Shown here: one piece after another, positions 21,526 to 31,310 of the stretch | How the letters are laid out: the number at the start of each line of letters is the position of its first letter | Position numbering within the stretch: position 1 is the stretch's first letter | Source of the DNA: Fomitopsis serialis | Lineage: Eukaryota > Basidiomycota > Agaricomycetes > Polyporales > Fomitopsidaceae | NCBI RefSeq assembly: GCF_022376445.1 | Contig: NW_025955206.1 | Coordinates: 1 to 58,005, forward strand | DNA: 58,005 bases | Reading direction: 5' to 3' | Translations under genes and position numbers: made by a program | Notes under the pieces: model-generated | What the model saw: only the letters and a program-made list of their open reading frames with translations | What the model was told of the DNA's origin: nothing | The model's database searches: none

Positions 21526-24500
21526 AGTCTAGGCAGTGCTCTGGGGTCGTTTTGACAAGCCAAGGTCGAGTCTACGATGCTGTGGGACCCGCGGTTCGAG
21601 TCGTGTGCCACAGAGTGCCAGAGGCGGGCCGACGTGGCGGGGCGCCTTCTACAAGACCTGCCATTTGTGGAAAGTGTCCAAGAACGACAGTTTCATCTTC
21701 TCAGGCTACTATGCGGATAACCACTCTCTCTTCCTCGTATGGCGTACTGCCTCGCAAAGATATGTTGATCTAGAATGGCTTTTGGAGAGCTTGCTTATCA
21801 GCACCCTAGCCATGGTCACCGTAACCTGGCGCTGACAGCCTGACAGCAGCAGGTGGATTAAATAGTACTACTGTTGGAATTCAGCCTATAGATGAATGTC
21901 AGCACACCAGGGTACGCCATGGTATGTATCAATAGCGCGGCGACACTGTTTGAGGCTCTGCTAACTGGTTTGCCCCGCCCAGAGCCATCACGGACGTTGC
22001 CTTCGAGGAATGAGCACCAGCTCTGTGATGTCGAGCATGTCAAACACACGAGCCTAAGGTAGGTTGATAGGCTAGCTGGCAGATAATCTATGTATGTACA
22101 CAGCGCAGCAACTACAGCTTTTGTGGGGAGATTCATAGCAGTCCCAATTCGTGTCAGGTTACCTGGGGTATGAGCTCGACAATACTGTGAGAACCTGACA
22201 GTGAGTAAATTTTATGTTCTAGACGTGGTTTGCGTTGAGACTATTACCCTCATATCCACGGGTTCCTACCCGTGTGGTATGATGAAGCTGGTGATTTATC
22301 CAGGGCTAATCAGTGAGATCTGAGTTGCTGTCAGCGAACCGGCATTCGAAAGAAATACTCGAGCATTACGTTCTCTTGGTAGCGACCACCTGCAAATGCG
22401 AATCTGCCCCCAGCCGTCAGCCAGACACCGTCCATACATCGTTAGCACATTTGCGAACTGGAACCTTTCTACAGCGCATACCCAAATTGGAATTACACTG
22501 CGCAGAAGCGTCGGTGCCGCGCAGAGATCCATCGGGCGTAGAGATCATCGAACCAATCAACGTCGATCGAATTGACCGTCTGAAGCTGCGAATCCACTTC
22601 GTGTACAAGTACCTCGACGCACGCGATTCTGTGCGACAGACCGCCCACTCCAGCTAGAAGCTTTGATAATTAGGCTGCCAATCAGGGCCGGGATGCGCCA
22701 AAACCGACCACCAGCCATTGGCACTAAACAACGCACCAAACCATACAAAGAGCAGATCGTCGATCGTCGAGAGGTGGAGGGCCGCGGCTCAGAGCTCAGC
22801 CAGTTATCTGGTTGCATATTGCTCACCAGGTCAATCATTCCTGTGAGTCTAGACGGATGCATCTTATTGACCGTGCCCGGCGGCCTACGTGAATTCGAAA
22901 TGCCACTTGATTCAGGTCCACTGAAGGCCCCCGTCGACGTCAGTCTCCTGTTTCTCGAAATGCGTAGTGTGGAGGAATTTCATAACGATGGTTTGGCAAG
23001 TAGGGACGGTCAAAGAAGCTGCGCTAGTGACAGAGCTTCAATGGTACTACCGCCATTGTTCTAGTGAAGTCACGAAGTGGTACTACTGGTGAATTGCAAA
23101 GCGTCGAACCTGTTAAAGCGACTTCCGTGGCTGTTCCAAGACGAGGTGGCGCGGACATATCAGCAAGAACTCACACGGCAAGGCACGTACAACGCTAGCA
23201 GAGGTTTTGTGAGCTATGTGACATTTGAGCAAGATGCACTAAGGGGTATAGTGCTGCAAAGACCTCAGTCATGTATGGGTAACGCGATTGGATAACTTCC
23301 CCGTCGACGCGGTTCGATTGAACAACACCCTGAGGTTGTTAAGTTATCTGAACGAGTACATGACTGCTGTTCACTCCGAGACGTTTTGGCCGCGGAGTGG
23401 CGTGCCCAAGGCGTTTCCCTGTGTCCACAGACAGCGGCCCTTGAACGTCACCGAAGATTAAACACACATATATATGGAAGAAAGTCCGGGCATACACACG
23501 TCGAGGTGCCCCTGCTCCTATATAGAGCGCGGTACGAGAGCCTGCCCTCACAACCATGACATATCAGGGATGGACGGGTACAGTGGGCATGTCGAATTGA
23601 TTGCAATGGAAGAGGAAAGGGAGTGTGATATCGAGCGCTCGGGGATAAGATGAGTAGCACAGCAGTCGCATGCGTTGCCCCGCTTAATCCTGCAAAGGCA
23701 GTGGCAACTCCACATCCCGGATTGACGCGTCGAGCGCGATTATGAGACATCAGAGAAACATATCAGCAGGGGTCCGCCGACATTGGACGGGATCGACGCG
23801 TCGAACGGACAGCGGGCGACGCGCTGGACGCGGTTGTGGCTGGCGGCAGTCAAGAGCACGACGTCGAGGGACGCACATGGTGATCAGCCATGACGTCGAG
23901 CGCATCAGCGCACGACCTGGGCTTGTCCGCAGCTGCATGATCAGTTCGCAACCCCGCGATAACTGCTGACCAGGGAAGCCGGGAGCATGGCGTTCCTGGA
24001 CCGTGGAATCCATCTGCATGTGCGAGACAAGGTGTGCGCAGAGGACGTGATGGTTGCATGGCTCGGCGCACAGGAAGCTACACGGAAGATTCGCGGTGCT
24101 GGAAGGTATCCCCGCACCGGCAAGACAATGTGCGAGGAAGAACAAAGCACAACAAGACCAGTCAAAGACGACTCAGCAGACAAGGGTCCGGGCAAGCGCG
24201 CATGCGACGGTGCTCCGCTGTTTCGTAAGGCGTGCCGATGATTGGGCGGACGCTGAGGAGAATAGAACGCGCAGACAGCTCGTCAGAGTTCAGCGGACGA
24301 TGTAGACGGTCGCATGCCCGAAGCAGCTGGGTGGCAACAGCGATATGAACGCACACGAGGAGCATCGCCTGCCGCATCAGGCTCAGCGCTGGCGGGTGGA
24401 GAGTTGGGGTGCAGGCTGTCAGCGACGAGAGGGCGTCCGACGCGGCCGTCGACGACAGGGAAGGGCGGCTGGGCCAGGACAGCGCCAGGCGGAGAGCGCA

Positions 24501-24600
24501 GGCGGAGAAGCGAGCCAGGGATGGGAAGGAGCGTGCGACCGACTGCCTAATCGGGCGGGCGCCAGGCCACTTCACGCTGCACATCCGATTGCACGCGTTC
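21526..24600. other. Gene-poor stretch with possible gene remnants
   Basis: About 3 kb without an intact gene. A plus-strand piece near 22480-22656 reads in part DRIDRLKLRIHFVYKYLDA and others near 22880-23290 read in part PGGLREFEMPLD and NLLKRLPWLFQDE, suggesting a decayed protein gene. A 9-bp inverted repeat (TGTCAGGTT at 22152 and AACCTGACA at 22192) could form a hairpin. Two ACGCGT sites lie at 23725 and 23796. Confidence 0.4.
22240..23295 (+). pseudogene. Possible decayed protein-coding gene
   Basis: Consecutive plus-strand frames (22313-22657, 22663-23064, 23077-23295) have coherent amphipathic composition, including LKLRIHFVYKYLD and LLKRLPWLFQDEVAR, but stops separate them and I cannot find splice sites that join all three. 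The composition faintly resembles leucine-rich F-box-type proteins common in Agaricomycetes. This is a weak inference. Confidence 0.2.
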
Positions 24601-24778
24601 GAATTTTCGTATATATCTCCCCCTCTCCTCCCACGTCCCTCGTCCCCCACCCGCCGCGAGCGTCGACTTATACCCATCGACCCAGTCGTCGCCGTCGCCG
24701 TCTTTGTCCTTGTCGCTGTTGTTGTGAACATTGTTGTGTCTTACGCCCCCCTCCCCGTCTCTCTTGTTGTTGTTCGAC
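24601..24778 (+). promoter_or_regulatory. Core promoter and leader of the orphan gene
   Basis: A TATA-like GTATATAT at 24609-24616 is followed by a pyrimidine-rich leader and GTC/GTT-rich sequence up to the start codon at 24779. Confidence 0.45.
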
Positions 24779-25761
24779 ATGCCGTCTCTCCGTCGCACCC
24801 TCTCGTCGCCCCCGGCGCGTCGTGGCCCCTATTCGTACCCCACCTCGCTTTCGAGCGGAAACCAAACGCGCGCTGGACCACACCAGCCCCGCAGATCGTC
24901 CGGTTCGGATGTCGGCAATCGGCGCGTGCTCGCTGACATCGACTGGTGGGTCGTTCAAGACGGCCAGCTCGACGTGTACGACGCGTCCACTGGTGGCCGC
25001 CCAGCGGCAGAGGCCACGGAAAATGATGCAGACCTAGAGTCTGTCACTGAAAGCGTGACTCCCACTGCCCCAACGCCGGGTGAGGGGGTTGACGCAGTCC
25101 TCCCTGCTTGGCAGGCGGCGTCGAACATTGGTGTTCCCGCGTCCGAAGTGTCGGGGCCAACTGTGCCGTACTTCGGGGACATGGCTATGGAGGGGATGAT
25201 TGGCGTTGGTTCGCCTCAGGTTAGTGTCTTTGATATTGATGATGCCCATTGCCATACCGCCACTCTCCTCGCGTCCCGCACTGTTCCTGCAACCCTTACT
25301 CGAATGAATGCTGATTACTCTGCGATTCAATCTAGTCCCTTTCACCATTGTCCCATTTTGCCGACTTGACTCTAGCACCAAGCACACCGCCGCGTCGGCG
25401 GCTCACGCATTCGGCCGAGTTTTCGGACGACTCCTTCTCCTCGGTGGGCAGCACGCCCGAATCCACGTCGTTCGCTCTTCTTGCGACGCCGCCACAGCCG
25501 AGCATCGGTCTCATGGACTTTGACGCGTTCTTCTCGTCGAACACCGCCTTCATCTCGCCCGCGCGTCGCCCGACCGCTAGCCCTGGTGTGGCCCGCTCCG
25601 CCAGCTATTCGTTCATCGAGGACGAAGTCTCTGGTACGCAGCACCGGCGGGAGTCGATCGTCGAGGACCCTTTCGCAGACGTTGTCACCTGCGCACCCAT
25701 GCCTATTCCGCCTCCGTTCTTTTCGGAGACGCAGCTGGACGTGGACGACTTGTTCTTCTGA
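24779..25761 (+). CDS. Uncharacterised Ser/Pro-rich protein
   Basis: 288 residues from exons 24779-25219 and 25336-25761. I chose the acceptor at 25335 because it keeps phase with the gttagt donor; the closer tctag at 25375 would not. The N-terminus has short Ser/Arg/Pro stretches (SLRRTLSSPPARRGPYSY) and a block RRVLADIDWWVVQDGQ that looks conserved. The C-terminal half has TPPRRRLTHSAEFSDDSF and ends in an acidic motif LDVDDLFF. No known domain, signal peptide or membrane helix. Probably intrinsically disordered and possibly phosphorylated at Ser/Thr-Pro sites. Function unknown. Confidence 0.7.
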
Positions 25762-26925
25762 GCTCGAGCCTCCCGAGATGAAGGGATGTCTTGCGTTTGT
25801 GGAAGGAGCAAACGAACGATGATGAAGAAGCGGAGAGGGGCAGGAGTCGCCCACACATGCCTTTCTCTTTCTTGTGTCTTGTGTCCTGTGTCCGCCTTCA
25901 CGTACGCCCGCGATGACCCACAGCACAGACCAATTCTCGATTCCTCTTTTCTGACCGGCAACAACGTAACCAGCGACATACGCGGCAAGACTGCGCGCTC
26001 AAGGCGTGCAATGCCCGCCTGCAGGTGTCTCCTATTGATTTGAATGTACGCCGCGTTCTTAATTTGATGTGCTATTCCATCTGATCGTTTTGCTTTTCAC
26101 GCAGTGTTACGTCCACGAATAGCGCTTACGAATGCGCCAAAGCGCCTAGCATATCTTCCAACGAACATTGTTCTGGTTTTGCATCTACTCGCCTCGATCC
26201 GTTGCCCTTTCCCCGTCTTTCCATCTGCCTGATCTCATATGCATCGCAATCACTGGCGCTTTTGCCTACACTGGTCGTTTAAAGTTCTGGATTCACGCAT
26301 TCACCACCACTTGCCCAACACATTCACGGACTCTTGCCAGTCCCCCCACCCCTAGCCTAGATGGTCTTCACACGTTTTCCTCTCCCCGGCGCATTCCATT
26401 GATTCACGTCATCTCCCCACCCCCGCTAGCGCTTGATTTTACGCCCATTCACGCTTCTTTACGTTTATCCACGAATGCTCAAAGCAGCGCAAAAGCCGAC
26501 TAGTGTCCCCTCCTTCCCCGCCGCTCCTCCCGTCCGTACCCTCTGTAACGATAGACATGCATCCCATTGTTTGGCTCTCTATCCTTGTCGCGTTGCGTTA
26601 CGTGTTGCTTTCTAGGCCTGGCCCGACCTCGTCTTGCTGTCTCGTGTTCTCCTGCGTCCCTCTCGTGTTCGTACGACCGCCACGACCCGCTTTCCGGACC
26701 CGCGCGTCATGCCACTGGTGATGCAACGATCTGGGGCACGGCATTACGATTACGACGTACCATATCTGTCTGCATGTAGGGTACAACCGTGGCGCGTACG
26801 TACGGTACTCGAATCTAACGCGATCGTCTTGTGTTTGAATCTCATGTGGGTAAACCGACGATACGTCCCCGCCCCCAGCGTCACAGGGGCGCGAGCAAGC
26901 GGTTCGCAGCGCCCCTCGCGCATGC
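25762..26925. other. Long convergent intergenic region
   Basis: Between the stop codons of the orphan gene (+) and the capping-enzyme gene (-). The part 26100-26720 is rich in pyrimidine runs on the plus strand, which could be a long 3' UTR. No protein gene seen. Confidence 0.4.
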
Positions 26926-29053
26926 TCAAGCACCGCCGCGCCGTACACGAAGCTGCGCCCGACGCCGATGACGCGCTGCTGCAATCATCGACAGGTCCCA
27001 GCCAAATAGCAGGTCGTTTGGCCCCATCATCTCTGGTTCCAGCTAGCCACTGACCAACACGTCGCCTGCATCGACTCACCAGCTCCTCCGAATCCATCCA
27101 TCGCGTAGACGTCGACACGCGGTTGCGCTTCGCGTGGTTTCGCGCAGAAAGGCCTCCATCAGCGCCCGCGTCGGACGTACGGGGAGGCAGCACAGACACG
27201 CCAGCGCACCAGCCAGAGGCCGACTGCTGGCTAGCCAGGTGTACGATCACCTGTACATCCCAGAGATCATTTCCGGGCCAGTGACTTTGCTCCACGGCGA
27301 CTGGGCGAGGGCCCCGAAGCGTGGCTCTGCCTCGGGGCCGTGTGTTCGAGGAGGTGCGTGGCCGTTCGGAGGCTGGATCGGGTGTGAGTTGGCTTGTGGC
27401 GGCTTGACGGGCGGAGGTGGGGGACCGCCTGAACGTGGTTGCTGTTCTGGATGGCGCGCCTTCCAAGCATTCCGGACGGACGCAGAACGCGCGAGGAGCT
27501 GGCCAGAGAGTCAATCGAAGATCCCGAGCGACGGATGAGTACGTACCTGATCCTTCTCGACGCCATCGGCGATACTCTTGATGATGTTCTCGACGACTGT
27601 CTTGTAGTTCCCGGCCGGCTTGTCGTCTCTGAAGCGCATCATTCGCCAGTGCTCCTGTGCTAGGTCCCAATGTACTTCCACGATGCGATCATCAAGCTGC
27701 TCGCCGGACCTCTTCATGCTACGGATCTATGTCGGTACGACCCTCAAAGAGATGTGACATTCACCGACCTTTCCCACTCGTCATCTTCGACGTGCATGAC
27801 GTCGTAAAACTCGTATCTGGGCAATCCTCGCTCGTCGCCGCAGAACACGTGCAACTCAAACACAGGCTTCGCGAAGTAGTCCGGATCGGGCGACCGACTG
27901 GATGGGGGTGGAAACCGCAGAACCAGCTTGAAGTCGATCGAGTTCTCGGAAGGAGGCTTCCACTTCAAGCTGCACGGCTCATGAGGAGGAATATAGCCAA
28001 GGCAGTATTCTCGTGACATACATGTTTTTATCAGTCCCAGGAATGTAAGGCGTCTCGGCACACGTATAGATAAGGCCATCATTGCCATGTTGCAACGCAG
28101 GCAAGTCGATATTGAAGACGTCGTCAACGTGATATGACAGCTTCACTTGCTTCACTTTGATCCTATATGGCGACATGCAGTCAGCGCTTGATCCCAACGT
28201 TCCAGCGGGCCTGCACATACTGGAACGGATGCTCTCTGGCTACCTGGGGATGATCGCGCAGCATCTTGTGGTACGGTTCGTAAAACCACATCTGCAACCG
28301 CTGAGCAGACAGTGAGACATGAAGCTGCGGGCAAATGAGTCTGACTCACGCCATAGCGCTTGTCCAGCGGTCTTGCCATCACGTTCTGGTCGTCAACTGC
28401 CAGGCAGTCGAATGCGAGGTAACGGAGCGTCTCCTGGCCAGAGAAAGGACACGGTCTGAGGTTCACAACATGCCGGGAGGGAGACTGAAGGTACAAACTT
28501 GACGCGTGCGGGGGTCGACATCAACGACGAGCTCACCATCGACAATGGTACTGCGGAGAGGCTTCCTTGGGTCCTCGAAGTGCGGGAAGTAAAAGCCAGT
28601 CAACTCGCGGTACGTGTTGTGGCGGTCGATCTGAGGGTACATGAGACTAAGGGACAGCCTGGAACCTGTAACCATGCACGTACAAGGAACACCATCTGGT
28701 CATTGGTTTGGGTGTCTGTGTAGATGAACAGCAGCACCCGGACGCCGTCCGACTTCTCGCAGACCCAGTAGCTGTGAGAACGCGTCTCAATTGCGCGCAC
28801 AACTAATCCAATACACAAGACTCACTCCTTTGTGTCCAGTTTCTGTAAATCATCCACAGCGAAACTGACAGGCTGGCTGCCGGGGAAACTGTGGCGTCAC
28901 GAAGGTCAGCCATTGAGCATGAGTGGCGCACAGTCGCGCGTCTTACCGCTCGTTCTCGAGTTGACAGAGCCTTGCGACCGCCTGCTTGAACCATTTTTCT
29001 TTGTCGGAGCGGTGGGGGATGGGGACGCCGGGGAGATCAGGTATTCGAGACAT
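26926..29053 (-). CDS. CEG1: mRNA capping enzyme, GTP-RNA guanylyltransferase
   Basis: Nuclear enzyme that adds the GMP cap to nascent mRNA. Nucleotidyltransferase motifs occur in order: motif I EKSDGVR with the GMP-accepting Lys near residue 64, STIVDGELVVD (motif III), RYLAFDCLAVD (IIIa), NDGLIYTC (IV) and KWKPPSENSIDFKL (V), then the OB-fold part with DDRIVEV and HWRMMRFRDDK. Exons 1-9: 29053-28947, 28888-28826, 28771-28684, 28630-28499, 28433-28350, 28300-28221, 28162-28022, 27969-27769, 27718-27547. The following exon, down to 27251, reads AWKARHPEQQPRSGG but in a frame that the consensus junction does not reach; one base may be missing near 27490. Two further exons (27153-27080, 27032-26926) splice in phase into a tail containing DVYAMDGFGGAE; a stop at 27249-27247 is the alternative end. 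Confidence 0.9.
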
Positions 29054-29387
29054 GCGTGCAGAGGCGAAGGAGAGTCGTGTGACGCGGGGACGTGACGCGT
29101 CGTTTCCCAACCTCGGCAAACGCGTGACGCGTACGCGCGCTGGGACCCCGCGTCGCGTCGCGTCACCAGTCACTCGACACGCAGCCGTGGAAAATGTCCC
29201 AATAACGCTGCAAACTCAATCAGCCTTGACAACGACGGGACGATTGTCACGGGAACGTCCACCAAGGGCAAAGAGCAGCTACTACGAATCGCTCAATTCA
29301 CACTACACGCTACAATACAGAACACGACGGCATGATGGAAAGTTTAGGACGAGACGACATAGGTGATGCTACAAGCGAAGTCGAAAT
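29054..29387. promoter_or_regulatory. Capping-enzyme promoter with three MCB-like sites
   Basis: Three ACGCGT hexamers at 29095-29100, 29120-29125 and 29127-29132, within 80 bp upstream of the start codon. ACGCGT is the core of the MCB element bound by MBF (Mbp1/Swi6) in yeasts. Whether MBF acts here is inference. The region also holds the 3' end of SKP1. Confidence 0.5.
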
Positions 29388-30200
29388 CTACCGGTCCTCC
29401 GCCCATTCCTAGAGAAGATGTGTGATTAGATGACCGTCCAGTCTCTTGTGATAGTAGACGATACTCACGTTCTCCTTCTTGATTTGAGCCTGAGGGACAA
29501 CATAAAGAGATCAGTGGCGATGTTACAAACAAAATCAATGCACTCACCTCCTCCTCGGGCGTGAAGTCGTTGACGATGTTGAACAGCTTGCGAATTTCCT
29601 CGGGCGTCTTGCCCTTGATCATGTTCGCAACGGTTTTGCAGCCGACGTCGCTGTGGCGCGCACGTAATCCGTTTGAGACCGTCTTGATAAACATTCGTGA
29701 ATTTGACTTACAGGAGGGGCTTGATGTCGAGGTAGTTAGCGGCGAGAATGATCTCGAAAAGCATCTCCTGGTCGACCGTGATGAACTTCTGGTCCCACTC
29801 GCTGATGTCGGTTGTCCGCTTGCGGTTCTCATCCTGACTCTGCTCAGACTCAGCGGTCGGCAGAGGCTCCCCGCGATGGTGCTCGCAGTACTCGAGGACC
29901 TAGATCGATGAGCTTATGAGTACGCCACAGCACTCTCAACAAGGATCGCCGCGCGAGCAGCGCGGCGCAACCGGCTCACCTTCTTCAGGACGCTCGAAGA
30001 GACATTCGGTAGAGGGATGGGCTGGTCGCTCTCGCCAACATCTGCGCGCAGGCCGTCGCTATCAGCACCGACACGAGAGGCGCGCACTGAGTGAAACGAC
30101 AAAACGCACCCTCGAGCATGTTCTTGATGAGAACGCTGCGCTCGGCAACTTCCTTGTCTACAACGAATTGCTCATTGTCGGAGGTGACGAGGAGAACCAT
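29388..30200 (-). CDS. SKP1: Skp1, SCF ubiquitin ligase adaptor
   Basis: Links F-box proteins to cullin-1 in SCF ubiquitin ligases. 161 residues, the usual Skp1 length. The BTB/POZ-like N-terminus begins [15 protein letters not shown]. The core has [39 protein letters not shown] and [18 protein letters not shown]. The C-terminal F-box-binding part has [14 protein letters not shown] and ends in NEWAEDR. Six exons: 30200-30110, 30041-29980, 29899-29712, 29650-29548, 29489-29469, 29408-29388; the last two are 21 nt each. It is divergent from the bL27m gene across 209 bp and lies about 1.1 kb from an F-box gene. Confidence 0.97.
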
Positions 30201-30409
30201 GTTTGTAGCGAGGGCGTAGAGGAATCGACCTGGATGTAGGACGTGAGGTTTGCGCACTGCACAGGTCTGCGTCTTTATGTCCAGAAGCGTGCTTACGTAA
30301 CCTCGTGATTTGTGTGGCTCAGTGGCGCCTCTGCGACGACTTAACCTTGTCCTTGCCTTGTCCTACCCGACTTTGCCACTCATCGTATTGGGCCCATCTC
30401 ACTCACAGC
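30201..30409. promoter_or_regulatory. Bidirectional promoter, SKP1 / bL27m
   Basis: 209 bp between divergent start codons must serve both genes. No TATA box seen. Confidence 0.5.
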
Positions 30410-31072
30410 ATGTCTGTGCTATCTGTGTTCCACTTTGTCCACTCAGCGCGAAACCCGTTCGTGCCAGCAGGTACGCCCCGCTTTGTCCACCGCACACATT
30501 AACGCTCATCCGCGAACCTCCGCCACAGGCCTAGGGTCCGTGCGGACGGCCACAAAACGTGCTGGCGGCACCGTTGCCAACCATGGGGGCTCGCCAGGAA
30601 AGCGGCTAGGCGTCAAGAAGTTCTCAGGTGTGTGACTCGTCCGCCCTGCCTCACCCCGCCTCGTTTTACGCACGCCCAACTGATAATTATCATCTCCGCG
30701 TGGCCAGACGAGTACGTCGTACCGGGCAACATCCTCGTGCGGCAGCGGGGTACCCAGTTCCATCCCGGCCAGCACGTAAGTCCCAACACTCCCTCCCAAT
30801 CTCGACAAGTTGACTCATGCGCATTGCCGGTTGCGACACAGGTGGGAATGGGCCGTGACCACACGCTGTTCGCGCTTGTCCCCGGGTACGTGCGTTTCTA
30901 TAAGGAGACGCGCATGCGTGGCGACCGCAAGTACGTCGGCGTCGTGTTGGAGAGGGGCGACAAGCTGCCGAGGGACGAGGCGACGCTGGGACGCAGTCGG
31001 CACTTCGGTTTCGTGAACCTCAACGCATCTGCATCCGAGGAGCAGGATGCGCCGGCACGGACTGCTGCTTGA
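30410..31072 (+). CDS. Mitochondrial ribosomal protein bL27m
   Basis: Component of the large mitochondrial ribosomal subunit near the peptidyl-transferase centre. The bacterial L27 core is clear: [23 protein letters not shown], split here as [13 protein letters not shown] and [11 protein letters not shown], then [15 protein letters not shown] and [14 protein letters not shown]. The N-terminal extension ([18 protein letters not shown]) is basic and amphipathic, consistent with a mitochondrial targeting peptide. Exons: 30410-30470, 30529-30627, 30708-30775, 30842-31072, giving 152 residues. The start was chosen because it gives a targeting peptide and an in-phase gtacgc..cacag junction. Confidence 0.93.
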
Positions 31073-31310
31073 CGTACTCCGTTAGCTCTCGATGTAACGT
31101 ACTTTTTCTCGGTTGCGCATATTGCATGTTTTCATCACTGTTATACAAGAACATACTATCTACATGACCGGCTTCGATACAGCACAGATGATACAGCTAA
31201 GGGGAGCAGTGAGGGGTGATGTGTGGCTGAGGTGGGCTATGCGTTCAGTAAGGAGAAAAGCATCCGGACTGCAAACTATCATACAAACGAAGAGATGAAC
31301 GGGTACGGCC

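Noticed and set aside
21560..21640. B-box-like GGTTCGAGTC suggesting a tRNA gene
   Set aside because: No matching A box or cloverleaf could be built around it. Similar hits near 23310 and 45098 failed for the same reason.
22152..22200. 9-bp inverted repeat as a terminator or transposon end
   Set aside because: Short stem with a 31-nt loop, no direct duplication and no gene ending nearby; likely chance.
26750..27670. 306-codon minus-strand open frame across the capping-enzyme 3' end
   Set aside because: It runs through introns and in a frame other than the conserved exons; composition is Arg/Ser-rich as expected for an antiphase shadow.
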